Assembly: GCA_025965315.1 (NCBI GenBank)
Contig: JAOPXD010000107.1
Coordinates: 45,765-109,764, forward strand
From: Marmoricola sp.
GTDB lineage: Bacteria; Actinomycetota; Actinomycetes; Propionibacteriales; Nocardioidaceae
Reading direction: 5' to 3'
DNA: 64,000 bases
Shown here: positions 1-9,901 of the stretch, one piece after another
Position numbering within the stretch: position 1 is the first letter of the stretch
Layout of the letters: the number at the start of each line of letters is the position of its first letter
Notes under the pieces: generated by a model
The model's input: only the letters and a program-made list of their open reading frames with translations
Told to the model about the DNA's origin: nothing
Database searches by the model: none
Position numbers and translations under genes: made by a program

Positions 1-778
<778 letters not shown>

Positions 779-781
779 TCA

Positions 782-2014
782 GTGACCGTGGCTCCCGCAC
801 TTCCCGTCGCCTTCGACCCGACGGACCCTGCCCTGAACGAGGCAGCGATCCCGCTGCAGGAGTTCCTCGAGCTCCGCAAGACCGCTCCGGTGCACTGGGT
901 CGAGCAGGAGCCGGAGGCTCGGGCCGGGTTCCTCGACACCGGCTTCTGGGCGATCACCAAGCACGCGGACATCGCGGCGATCTCGAAGAACTCCAAGGAG
1001 TTCTCGGCCAACGAGAACGGCGTCATCATCCGCTTCGGAGCGGACATGACGCGCGACCAGGTCGAGCTGCAGGGCGTCATGCTGGTCAACCAGGACCCGC
1101 CGGACCACACCAAGCTCCGCCAGACGATCAGCCGCGGCTTCACCCCGCGCTCGATCAACGCGCTCAAGGACATCCTCATCGAGCGGGCACACACGATCGT
1201 GGACGAAGCGCTCGCCAAGGGCGAGGGTGACTTCGTCTACGAGGTCGCCGCCGAGCTCCCTCTGCAGGCGATCGCCGAGCTCCTCGGCGTACCGCAGGAG
1301 GACCGGCGCAAGCTGTTCGACTGGTCGAACCAGATGCTCGCCTACGACGACCCCGAGTACGACGCCGACCCGGCCGTCGCGGCTGCGGAGATCCTCGGCT
1401 ACGCCATGATGCTTGCCGCGGACCGCAAGGAGAACCCGCAGGACGACATCATCACCAAGCTCGTCACCGCGGGGGAGGACGGCGAGGGCCTGACCGACGA
1501 CGAGTTCGGGTTCTTCGTGATCCTGCTCGCCGTGGCCGGCAACGAGACCACCCGCAACGCCATCACCCACGGCATGGAGGCCTTCTTCCAGAACCCCGAG
1601 CAGTGGGAGATCTGGAAGGCCGAGCGCCCCTCGACGATGGTCGACGAGGTCATCCGCTGGGCCACCCCCGTCACCGTCTTCCAGCGCACCGCGCTGAACG
1701 ACGTCGAGGTCAACGGCACCCTGGTCAAGAAGGGGGACCGGGTCGCGCTGTTCTACGCCTCGGGCAACCACGACGAGGACGTCTTCGAGGAGCCGACCAA
1801 GTTCGACATCAAGCGGGCGCACAACCCGCACCTGGCGTTCGGCGGTCACGGCGCGCACTACTGCATCGGTGCGAACCTGGCCCGTCTCGAGGTCGACGTG
1901 ATGTTCAACGTCCTGGCTGACAAGGCGCCGAACATCTCCAAGGCCGGCGAGCCCCGTCGTCTGCGGCACGCCTGGATCAACGGCATCAAGGAGCTTCCGG
2001 TCAAGTATTCCTGA
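782..2014 (+). CDS. cyp125: Cytochrome P450, steroid C26-monooxygenase (CYP125 family)
   Basis: GTG start MTVAPALPVAFDPTDP; I-helix AGNETTRN, ExxR-type region, heme loop FGGHGAHYCIGANLAR; position next to FadA5 and other steroid genes. Confidence 0.88.
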   Translation: MTVAPALPVAFDPTDPALNEAAIPLQEFLELRKTAPVHWVEQEPEARAGFLDTGFWAITKHADIAAISKNSKEFSANENGVIIRFGADMTRDQVELQGVMLVNQDPPDHTKLRQTISRGFTPRSINALKDILIERAHTIVDEALAKGEGDFVYEVAAELPLQAIAELLGVPQEDRRKLFDWSNQMLAYDDPEYDADPAVAAAEILGYAMMLAADRKENPQDDIITKLVTAGEDGEGLTDDEFGFFVILLAVAGNETTRNAITHGMEAFFQNPEQWEIWKAERPSTMVDEVIRWATPVTVFQRTALNDVEVNGTLVKKGDRVALFYASGNHDEDVFEEPTKFDIKRAHNPHLAFGGHGAHYCIGANLARLEVDVMFNVLADKAPNISKAGEPRRLRHAWINGIKELPVKYS

Positions 2015-2098
2015 CCGGAGCCGCCTACCTCCCTGGGCCAAGCACGAAGCCGCCGTCACCCTCACGGGTCCGGCGGCTTCGTCGTCGTGGGGGAGCAG

Positions 2099-2866
2099 TC
2101 AGGCCCGTGCGGTGAAGACGACCGGTCCGTCCTCGGTGATCGCGATGGTGTGCTCGCTGTGAGCCCCTCGGGACCCGTCGGCACTGCGCAGCGTCCACCC
2201 GTCAGGATCGGTGAAGATCTCGTCGGTGGAGTGCATGAACCACGGCTCGATAGCGATCACCAGGCCGGCCTTGAGCGGCAGCCCGCGACCGGCCCGACCG
2301 TCGTTGGCGACGTGCGGGTCGCCGTGCATCGTCCGGCCGACCCCGTGTCCGCCGAACTGAAGGTTGATGCTGAGGCCGGCGGCGCGTGCAGTCTCCCCGA
2401 TGGCGGCGCTGATGTCGCCCATCCGATTGCCGACGACCGCTGCGGCGATCCCCGCCTCCAGGGCGACCTCGGTCGTACGGATCAGCTCCAGGTCCTCGGG
2501 TCGCGGCGTTCCGACGACCACCGAGGTCGCGGAGTCCGCGACCCACCCGTCGACCGAGCAGGCGAAGTCCACGCTGAGCAGGTCACCGTCCGCGAGCACG
2601 TAGTCGAACGGCAGTCCGTGCAGGACTGCGTCGTTGACCGACGTGCAGAGCACCTTCCCGAACGGCATCGCGCCGAACGACGGGTGGTAGTCGACGTAGC
2701 AGGAGGTGGCACCGCGCTCGGCGATCATGTCTGCGACCAGGGCGTCGAGGTCGAGCAGGTTTACGCCTACGTCGGCCTTCGCGCGCAGAGCGGTCAGGAC
2801 GTCAGCGACGAAGCGGCCCGCGGGTCGCATCTGCTCGATCTCGGTGGGGTTGAAGAGCTCGATCAC
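2099..2866 (-). CDS. map: Type I methionyl aminopeptidase
   Basis: MAP motifs: YHPSFGAMPFGKVLCTSVNDAVLHGLP, DFACSVDGWVADSATS, GGHGVGRTMHGDPHV, IEPWF. Confidence 0.9.
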   Translation of the reverse strand: MIELFNPTEIEQMRPAGRFVADVLTALRAKADVGVNLLDLDALVADMIAERGATSCYVDYHPSFGAMPFGKVLCTSVNDAVLHGLPFDYVLADGDLLSVDFACSVDGWVADSATSVVVGTPRPEDLELIRTTEVALEAGIAAAVVGNRMGDISAAIGETARAAGLSINLQFGGHGVGRTMHGDPHVANDGRAGRGLPLKAGLVIAIEPWFMHSTDEIFTDPDGWTLRSADGSRGAHSEHTIAITEDGPVVFTARA

Positions 2867-2896
2867 GTGCTCACCCTAGGTGCTCGCCGGCGGCGC

Positions 2897-3685
2897 TCAG
2901 AAGCCGGGGAAGACAGCACGCAGCTCGGCGAGGGTGACGTTCCCGGACACGGCCACGCCGGCCGGCGTGTACTGCGGCGCGAGCCGCCCCGTGACCAGCC
3001 GGAGGGCGGCTTCCAACGGTCCGGCGAAGGTGGCCGTCGCCGCGACCCCGGTGCTGGCCAGGGTGACGCCGTCGCCGATCGCGATGCTGTAGCCCGAGTC
3101 TCTCAGGTCGAGCACGACAGGGGTCTGGACCTGGTCGGGCTTTCCGAGGAAGCCGAGGAGGAGCGCCAGATCGCCGGAGAGGTGCTCGGGCAGCACAGCG
3201 GTACTCACGTCCAGCAGCGCGGCGCTCACGTCGAGGGCAACTCGAGCATCCCAGCTGTGGTGGGCGACCTCGCCGAGCCGGAGACCCGTGTACGTCGCTA
3301 CCGACACCGGAGCCGGAAGGAACCCGACCGGGACCTGGAGGGCTTCGAGCTGCTCGGGAGTCAGCGAGTCGAATGCCTCGACCAGGATCTGGTCGTGCTC
3401 GAGGAACCCCGCGGCCTGCTCGGCCGGAGTCATCGCGTCCCAGCGGTCCCACACCGAGCGGTTGAAGCTGTCGTCTGGAGCCTCGCGCTCGCCCAGCGCA
3501 ACCTGGAGCCCGGCCAGGCTGATCTCCGAGCCGCTGCCGAGGTGCGAGAGCACCTGCGCGACCGACCACTCGCTGGCGCCGGACGGACCAGCGAGCTGAT
3601 CGGGGCTGAGGGCGGAGACGAGGACAGCGAGGCCGTCGTGCTCCTGGCGGAGGGCATCGATCGTGCGTGAGGCGAGAGTGGTCAT
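2897..3685 (-). CDS. Maleylpyruvate isomerase family mycothiol-dependent (DinB-like) protein
   Basis: N-terminal LRQEHDGLAVLVSALSPDQLAGPSGASEWSVAQVLSHLGSGSEI and GEVAHHSWDARVALD typical of MDMPI-domain proteins. Confidence 0.75.
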   Translation of the reverse strand: MTTLASRTIDALRQEHDGLAVLVSALSPDQLAGPSGASEWSVAQVLSHLGSGSEISLAGLQVALGEREAPDDSFNRSVWDRWDAMTPAEQAAGFLEHDQILVEAFDSLTPEQLEALQVPVGFLPAPVSVATYTGLRLGEVAHHSWDARVALDVSAALLDVSTAVLPEHLSGDLALLLGFLGKPDQVQTPVVLDLRDSGYSIAIGDGVTLASTGVAATATFAGPLEAALRLVTGRLAPQYTPAGVAVSGNVTLAELRAVFPGF

Positions 3686-3731
3686 GCAGGCGCAACCCCG
3701 GTACGCCGCCCGATGTTCCGCGGCGGACGCA

Positions 3732-3767
3732 CGAACGCCCCGAACCGAGCGAGGTCCGGGGCGTTCG
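3732..3767 (-). terminator. Strong stem-loop downstream of ltp3
   Basis: CGAACGCCCCG (3732-3742) pairs perfectly with CGGGGCGTTCG (3757-3767); lies between the ltp3 stop (3776) and the next minus-strand gene start (3685). Confidence 0.7.
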
Positions 3768-3775
3768 GGTGGGCG

Positions 3776-4945
3776 CTAGTTGGCAGGCTTGTCCGCGCCG
3801 ACGACCCACATCGCGAAGAACTGCGAGCCCCCGCCGTACGCGTGGCCCAGGGCCTTGCGTGCCCCGTCGACCTGGTGCTCGCCGGCTTCGCCCATGACCT
3901 GCAGCGACGCCTCGGCGAACCGGATCATGCCGCTCGCGCCGATCGGGTTGGAGGACAGCACACCGCCGCTCATGTTGAACGGGATCTTGCCACCGATGGC
4001 GGTCTCGCCCGCCTCGGTCAGCTTCCAGCCGTCGCCCGGTGCCGCGAAGCCCAGGTTCTCCAGCCACATCGGCTCGAACCACGAGAACGGCACGTAGACC
4101 TCGGCGCAGTCGATCTCCTCGATCGGGTTCGTGATGCCGGCCTGCTTCCACAGGGCGGCGGACGCGTCGCGGCCGGCCTGCGGGTTCACCTGGTCGCGCT
4201 CGGCGGCCGTGGTCGGCTCCGACCGCATCTGCGTGCCGTGGATCCAGGCCGGGTTGGTGACCCCGGACTTCGCCACGGCGGTCTCGGAGGCGATCACCAT
4301 GGCGCAGGCACCGTCCGAGGACGGGCAGGTCTCGTCGAACCGGATCGGGTCCCACAGCATCGTCGAAGCCAGCACGGACTCGACCGTGGTGCCTTCGTTG
4401 TGCAGGTGGGCGTACGGGTTCTTCAGCGCGTTCTGCCGGTCCTTCGCCGCGACCATCGCGCCGATGTGAAGGGGCGCGCCGGAACGACGGATGTAGGAAC
4501 GCACGTGCGGCGCGAAGTAGCCGCCGGCGCCTGCGTGCACCGGCATGATGAACGGCACCGGAATGGACAGTGCCCACATCGCGTTCGATTCAGACTGCTT
4601 CTCGAAGGCGACGGTGAGCACTCGCTCGTGGACGCCGGCCTGAACCAGCGACGCGGCCACGATCGCGGTCGATCCGCCCACCGAACCGGCGGTGTGCACG
4701 CGCAGCAGCGGCTTCCCGGAGGCGCCGAGGGCGTCGGCCAGGTAGAGCTCCGGCATCATGACGCCCTCGAACAGGTCGGGCGCCTTGCCGACGACGACCG
4801 CGTCGATGTCGTCGAAGGTGAGGCCGGCGTCGAGCAGTGCCCGGTCGACGGCCTCGCGCAAGAGGCCTGCCATCGAGACGTCGGCCCGGAGCGCCTGGTA
4901 CTTGGTCTGGCCGACGCCGATGACGGCAGCGGGGATCTTCGCCAT
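3776..4945 (-). CDS. ltp3: Thiolase-fold lipid-transfer protein (Ltp3-like)
   Basis: MAKIPAAVIGVGQTKYQALRADVSMAGLLREAVDRALLDAGL; neighbourhood Ltp3-Ltp4-DUF35-LLM recalls Rv3523-Rv3520c. Confidence 0.8.
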   Translation of the reverse strand: MAKIPAAVIGVGQTKYQALRADVSMAGLLREAVDRALLDAGLTFDDIDAVVVGKAPDLFEGVMMPELYLADALGASGKPLLRVHTAGSVGGSTAIVAASLVQAGVHERVLTVAFEKQSESNAMWALSIPVPFIMPVHAGAGGYFAPHVRSYIRRSGAPLHIGAMVAAKDRQNALKNPYAHLHNEGTTVESVLASTMLWDPIRFDETCPSSDGACAMVIASETAVAKSGVTNPAWIHGTQMRSEPTTAAERDQVNPQAGRDASAALWKQAGITNPIEEIDCAEVYVPFSWFEPMWLENLGFAAPGDGWKLTEAGETAIGGKIPFNMSGGVLSSNPIGASGMIRFAEASLQVMGEAGEHQVDGARKALGHAYGGGSQFFAMWVVGADKPAN

Positions 4946-4946
4946 G

Positions 4947-6005
4947 TCAGTTCCCCTTCTGGGAGTCGAGGGTGACCACGAGGTTCTGCTGGAGCGCAGG
5001 ACCGGAGGTGGCGTGTGCGAGCGCCTTGTCGGAGGTACCGGCCCAGATCTGCCTGGCGGCCTCGCCGATACGGTTCACGCCCGCGGAGAACATCGGGTTG
5101 GCGGTCAGCGCGCCACCCGAGGGGTTGATGCGGACGTCATCGGACAGGTCGAGGGACGCTCGCAGGATGAGCTCTTGGTGGCTGAACGGCGCATGCAGCT
5201 CGGCCAGGTCCACGCCGGCGGTCCCCGAGGCAGCACCGGCCGAGGCCGTACTGGTGGAGGTCGTCAGCGAGCGGGCATTGAGTGCGATCGGTTCGATGCG
5301 GTGCTCGAACCCGGTGATCCAGGCGGGGCGCTCGCACGCCTCGAAGGCTTTGTCGCCGGCGGCGAGGACCATGCCCGAAGCCCCGTCGGAGACCGGAGCG
5401 CAGTCCCAGCGGCGAAGCGGGTCGGCGTACAGCGCCTGGGCGAGCACGTCCTCCACGGAGGTGGCGCCCTTGCGGATCGCCCACTCGTTCCCGGCGGCGT
5501 CGCTCATGGAGCGGGCGACGACCTCGGCCATGGCGGCCTCGTCCCACAGGCCCTTCTCGAGGCCTTCGCGGGCCTGGATGCCGGCCAATGACACCGTGTC
5601 GGGCCACAGCGGCTGGACGGTGTAGGGGTCGAGCTGAAGCGCCAGGGTACGGCGCAGGATCCCGGCCGAGGACTTGCCGAAGCCGTACACGACCGCGGTG
5701 TCGACCTCACCGGTCTGGATCTTGATCCAGGCCTCGTACAGGGCCCAGGCCGCGTCCATCTCGACGTGCGACTCCATCACCGGCGGCAGGGTGCCGATGG
5801 CGTCGACGGCGGAGACGAACGAGAACGACCGTCCTGCGAGGTAGTCCGAGGAGCCCGAGCACCAGAACCCGATGTCCGACTTCGTCCACCCGGTCTGCTG
5901 GTAGAGCTCGCCGAGGATCGGGACCAACAGCTCCAGACAGGTCGGGGACCCGTCGAGCTCCTTCATCTGTCGCTGGGCAAAACCCACGACTGCCACATCA
6001 CGCAT
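4947..6005 (-). CDS. ltp4: Thiolase-fold lipid-transfer protein (Ltp4-like)
   Basis: MRDVAVVGFAQRQMKELDGSPTCLELLVPILGELYQQTGW; start chosen at the conserved MRDVAVVGF rather than the ORF-track start at 6173. Confidence 0.8.
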   Translation of the reverse strand: MRDVAVVGFAQRQMKELDGSPTCLELLVPILGELYQQTGWTKSDIGFWCSGSSDYLAGRSFSFVSAVDAIGTLPPVMESHVEMDAAWALYEAWIKIQTGEVDTAVVYGFGKSSAGILRRTLALQLDPYTVQPLWPDTVSLAGIQAREGLEKGLWDEAAMAEVVARSMSDAAGNEWAIRKGATSVEDVLAQALYADPLRRWDCAPVSDGASGMVLAAGDKAFEACERPAWITGFEHRIEPIALNARSLTTSTSTASAGAASGTAGVDLAELHAPFSHQELILRASLDLSDDVRINPSGGALTANPMFSAGVNRIGEAARQIWAGTSDKALAHATSGPALQQNLVVTLDSQKGN

Positions 6006-6027
6006 AGTCACGTATTCCTTAGCCTGA

Positions 6028-7002
6028 TCAGAGGTGGTGCTTGTAGGTGTCGTACTCGGCGTCGGGCTCACCCGTGGGCCTGAAGTACTTGATGTTGTCG
6101 AGGCTGGTGGTCCACTCCTCGCGAGGCTTCCAGACAGCTTCGACCCGCATGCCCATCCGTACGTCGGCAGCATCGATGTCGAGGATCAGGTGCAGGAACG
6201 CGATGTCGGCACCGTCGAGCAGCACGTAGGCCGAGACGTAGGGGATCGGGATCGTCTGGCCCTTGAAGGGCACGTTGACCACGCAGTACGTCGTCAGGGT
6301 GCCGCGGTCGGGAAGCTCGATCTCCTCGGCCGTCGGGACGCCGTCCACCGGGCAGGCACCGCGCGGCGGGATGTAGACCTTCTTGCAGACAGGGCAGCGC
6401 TGTCCGAAGAGCTTGCCCTCGGACAGGCCCCGGAAGAACTTCGTCTCCTCCGGCGAGGCGGCGTAGTCGTAGGCGAGGTTGACCGGGCTGATGATGCCGG
6501 TGACCTCCGGCGGGCCGAAGTCCATCGACGCCGAACCGGTCGTCTCGCCGTCTCCGGCGGGTTCGAAGCAGGCGATGTCGCGGATCGAACCGATCGTTTC
6601 CTCGGCCCAGCGGACGCGGACGCGCATCCCGGTCGAGATGTCGGCCGCGGAGTCGACGTCGACCGCGTGCAGCAGCGGGGCGTCGGACCCGTCGAGGAGG
6701 ATCTGGGCGAACGCGAACGGTTTCGTCAGCGGCTGCTGGGAGACCGGCTCGGGCACCCAGGACCAGCTCTGGACAGTGCCGTGGTCGGAGACCGGGACGA
6801 GCTCGGTGATCGCGTCGTGGGTCACCGGGTCGAACTCCGGCGGCGGTACGACGACCCTGCCGTCGGCCAGGACGCCACCGAGCACCGAGTGCTGCTTGAG
6901 CGCCGACATGAACTGGGAGAGCACTGAACCGAGCGATCGGGTGTAGTCGAACTCGACCTTCATCGGAGCGTGCAGAACACGCGATTCTGTAGAGGGGGCC
7001 AT
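6028..7002 (-). CDS. Double OB-fold (DUF35) protein with rubredoxin-like zinc ribbon, Rv3521-like
   Basis: Two DUF35-type OB segments; C-terminal half begins FFRGLSEGKLFGQRCPVCKKVYIPPRGACPVDG. ATG at 7002 (MAPSTES) preferred because the operator lies at 7013-7026. Confidence 0.8.
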   Translation of the reverse strand: MAPSTESRVLHAPMKVEFDYTRSLGSVLSQFMSALKQHSVLGGVLADGRVVVPPPEFDPVTHDAITELVPVSDHGTVQSWSWVPEPVSQQPLTKPFAFAQILLDGSDAPLLHAVDVDSAADISTGMRVRVRWAEETIGSIRDIACFEPAGDGETTGSASMDFGPPEVTGIISPVNLAYDYAASPEETKFFRGLSEGKLFGQRCPVCKKVYIPPRGACPVDGVPTAEEIELPDRGTLTTYCVVNVPFKGQTIPIPYVSAYVLLDGADIAFLHLILDIDAADVRMGMRVEAVWKPREEWTTSLDNIKYFRPTGEPDAEYDTYKHHL

Positions 7003-7012
7003 GACACGGAAG

Positions 7013-7026
7013 TGAAACACGTTCTA
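7013..7026. promoter_or_regulatory. KstR-type operator TGAAACACGTTCTA (full match to TnnAACnnGTTnnA)
   Basis: Sequence read directly; between divergent DUF35 and LLM genes. Confidence 0.7.
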
Positions 7027-7069
7027 GTATTCGGGGCAAGGACATCGGCACGTCACCACGAGGAGAACC

Positions 7070-8116
7070 ATGAAGCTCGGCCTGCAGCTCGGCTACTGGG
7101 GCGCTTCCATGCCCACCAACCACGCGGAGCTCGTCGCGGCGGCCGAAGAATCCGGCTTCGACGCGATCTTCACCGCTGAGGCTTGGGGCTCCGACGCCTT
7201 TACGCCGCTGGCTTGGTGGGGCCGCGAGACCTCGAAGGTTCGCCTCGGTACGTCGATCGTGCAGATGTCGGGCCGCACCCCGACGAGCATCGCGATGCAC
7301 GCGCTGACCCTGGACCACCTCTCCGGGGGACGGGTCGTGCTCGGCATGGGTGTCTCCGGCCCGCAGGTCGTCGAGGGCTGGTACGGACAGCCGTTCTCCA
7401 AGCCGCTGGCGCGCACGCGCGAGGTCGTCGACATCATCCGCCAAGTTCTCGCCCGCGAGGGTGCGGTCACCAACGACGGCCCGCACTACCCGTTGCCGTT
7501 CAACGGTCCCGGCTCGGTGGGCCTGGGCAAGCCGCTGAAGCCGATCGTGCACCCGCTACGAGCCGACATCCCGATCTGGCTCGGCGCCGAGGGGCCGAAG
7601 AACGTCGCCCAGACCGCCGAGATCGCCGACGGCTGGATCCCGATCTTCTACACCCCGAAGTCCGCCGGCATGTACCAGCCGTGGCTCGACGAGGGCTTCG
7701 CCCGCGAGGGCGCGCGTCGTAGCCGGGAGACGTTCGAGATCGCCGCGACCTGCCACCTCGAGATCACCGCCGACAACGGGCCGGCGCGCCAGGCCGTGAT
7801 CGACGGCATGAAGCCGGTCGTGGCGCTCTACATGGGTGGGATGGGCGCGAAGGAGCAGAACTTCCACCACGCCGTCTTCACCCGGATGGGGTACGGCGAC
7901 CTGGCCGACGAGGTGCAGCGGCTGTTCCTCTCGGGCCAGAAGGCCGAGGCAACGGCGCTCATCCCCGACGAGCTGGTCAATGACATGCACATCATCGGCG
8001 ACGAGGGTTACGTCAAGGAGCGGGTGGCCGAGTGGGAGTCCACCGGCGTCACCACGCTGCTCCTGAGCGCGCGCAGCGGGGACGAGATCCGGAAGGTCGC
8101 CGAGCTGCTCGCCTGA
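7070..8116 (+). CDS. LLM-class F420-dependent oxidoreductase (Rv3520c-like)
   Basis: MKLGLQLGYWGASMPTNHAELVAAAEESGFDAIFTAEAWGSDAFTPL...LDHLSGGRVVLGMGVSGPQVVEGWYGQPF. Confidence 0.88.
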   Translation: MKLGLQLGYWGASMPTNHAELVAAAEESGFDAIFTAEAWGSDAFTPLAWWGRETSKVRLGTSIVQMSGRTPTSIAMHALTLDHLSGGRVVLGMGVSGPQVVEGWYGQPFSKPLARTREVVDIIRQVLAREGAVTNDGPHYPLPFNGPGSVGLGKPLKPIVHPLRADIPIWLGAEGPKNVAQTAEIADGWIPIFYTPKSAGMYQPWLDEGFAREGARRSRETFEIAATCHLEITADNGPARQAVIDGMKPVVALYMGGMGAKEQNFHHAVFTRMGYGDLADEVQRLFLSGQKAEATALIPDELVNDMHIIGDEGYVKERVAEWESTGVTTLLLSARSGDEIRKVAELLA

Positions 8117-8132
8117 GGTCGTTGCCTCTGGC

Positions 8133-8146
8133 TAGAACACGTTCTA
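8133..8146. promoter_or_regulatory. KstR-type operator TAGAACACGTTCTA (perfect palindrome)
   Basis: Sequence read directly; 11 bp upstream of the acyl-CoA ligase ATG at 8157. Confidence 0.75.
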
Positions 8147-8156
8147 GTCTTGCGCC

Positions 8157-9800
8157 ATGAGCACCGTGAGCGAGATTGCGAACGCCGGAGACCTGCGTAC
8201 CGGCACCCACAACGGACACCTGATGGTCGCCGCGCTGCGCCGGCACCACAACCGGCCGATCATCCACCTCGGCGACGTCACCCTCACGGGGCAGCAGGTC
8301 TCCGACCGGATCAGCACCTACATCCAGGCCTTCGAGTCGCTCGGTGCCGGCTTCGGTACGGCGGGAGCACTGCTCGCGCTGAACCGCCCCGAGGTGCTCT
8401 TCATCCTCGGTGCCGGGCAGACCCAGGGCTACCGGCGGACGTCGCTGCACCCGCTCGGATCGGCCGACGACCACGCCTACGTCATCAACGACGCCGAGAT
8501 CACCACCCTGATCGTCGACCCGTACTTCGCCGAGCGTGCGCTGGCCCTGCTGGAGAAGTGCCCGGGGCTCACCCAGGTGCTGACGATCGGGCCCGTCCCC
8601 GAGACGATCGCCGAGGCGGCCGCCGCCAGCGGCCGGACCACCGCGGACCTCATCGAGGCGGCAGCCGGTTTCGAACCGACCCGCGTCGAGGCTCGCCTGC
8701 TCCCGGGTGACCACGTCGTCTCGATCACCTACACCGGCGGTACCACCGGCAAGCCCAAGGGCGTCATCGGCATGTCGCAGACGATGAACACGATGACGAG
8801 CATCCAGCTCGCCGAGTGGGAGTGGCCCGCCGAGCCCCGGTTCCTGATGTGCACCCCGCTCTCCCACGCGGGTGCAGCATTCTTCGTGCCGGTCGTCATC
8901 AAGGGCGGCACCCTCTTCGTGACCTCGACGTTCAACCCCGCCGAGGTGCTGGCGACCATCGAGGAGAAGAAGATCAACTCCCTGATGCTGGTCCCGACGA
9001 TGCTCTACGCGTTGATGGACCACCCGGACAGCCACACCCGCGACCTCTCCAGCCTGGAGACCGTCTACTACGGTGCCAGCGCGATGAACCCGGTGCGTCT
9101 GAAGGAGGCCATCGAGCGGTTCGGCCCGATCTTCGCCCAGTACTACGGCCAGTCCGAGGCCCCCATGGTGATCACCTACTTCAACAAGGGTGACCACGTG
9201 AACGACGACGGCAGCCCGGCTGAGCACCGCCTGACCTCCTGCGGTCGTCCCACGGCCCTGGCCCGCACGGCGCTCCTCGGCGAGGACGGCAACCCCGTCG
9301 CCCCCGGCGAGCCCGGTGAGATCTGCGTCGCCGGTCCACTGCTCTCCGGCGGCTACTGGAAGCTGCCCGAGCAGACCGCGGAGACCTGGAAGGACGGCTG
9401 GATGCGTACCGGTGACGTCGCCCGCGAGGACGAGGACGGTTTCTGGTACATCGTCGACCGGACCAAGGACATGATCGTCACCGGTGGCTTCAACGTGTTC
9501 CCGCGCGAGGTCGAGGACGTCGTGGCCGAGCACCCGGCGGTCGCGCAGGTCGGTGTCATCGGGATCCCGCACGAGAAGTTCGGTGAGTCCGTCGCCGCGA
9601 TCGTGGTGATGCGCGACGGCCAGGAGCTGACCGACGCCGTCATCGCCGAGATCCAGAACATGGTCAAGGAGAAGAAGGGCTCGGTGCAGGCGCCGAAGCA
9701 GGTCATCGCGATCGACGCCCTTCCGCTCACGGGTCTGGGCAAGCCGGACAAGAAGGCGCTGCGCGCGCAGTACTGGACGGGGGACCGCGCGATCGGCTGA
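8157..9800 (+). CDS. Acyl-CoA synthetase (FadD, AMP-binding)
   Basis: AMP-binding motif ITYTGGTTGKPKGVIG, TGDVAREDEDGFWYIVDRTKDMIVTGGFNVFPREVE, C-terminal GLGKPDKKALRAQYW. Confidence 0.9.
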   Translation: MSTVSEIANAGDLRTGTHNGHLMVAALRRHHNRPIIHLGDVTLTGQQVSDRISTYIQAFESLGAGFGTAGALLALNRPEVLFILGAGQTQGYRRTSLHPLGSADDHAYVINDAEITTLIVDPYFAERALALLEKCPGLTQVLTIGPVPETIAEAAAASGRTTADLIEAAAGFEPTRVEARLLPGDHVVSITYTGGTTGKPKGVIGMSQTMNTMTSIQLAEWEWPAEPRFLMCTPLSHAGAAFFVPVVIKGGTLFVTSTFNPAEVLATIEEKKINSLMLVPTMLYALMDHPDSHTRDLSSLETVYYGASAMNPVRLKEAIERFGPIFAQYYGQSEAPMVITYFNKGDHVNDDGSPAEHRLTSCGRPTALARTALLGEDGNPVAPGEPGEICVAGPLLSGGYWKLPEQTAETWKDGWMRTGDVAREDEDGFWYIVDRTKDMIVTGGFNVFPREVEDVVAEHPAVAQVGVIGIPHEKFGESVAAIVVMRDGQELTDAVIAEIQNMVKEKKGSVQAPKQVIAIDALPLTGLGKPDKKALRAQYWTGDRAIG

Positions 9801-9901
9801 CCGTACCCGCGCGGCCCGCGATGCGGGTCAGGCCGCCGGCGAAGGCGAGAACCGTCGCGTACAGCGGCACCAGCGCCGGTAGGACCGGGTCTCGGAGTCG
9901 G

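Noticed and set aside
779-2065. 428-aa minus-strand ORF antisense to cyp125, and many similar long ORFs (2087-3670 +, 11977-13410 -, 19565-21649 +, 23030-25633 +, 37487-38914 -)
   Set aside because: High-GC mirror ORFs opposite well-recognised genes; compositionally biased Arg/Gly/Asp/Val-rich translations with no recognisable domains.
2871-4577. 568-aa minus-strand ORF spanning the MDMPI and ltp3 genes
   Set aside because: Arg-rich alternate frame overlapping two genuine proteins on the same strand.
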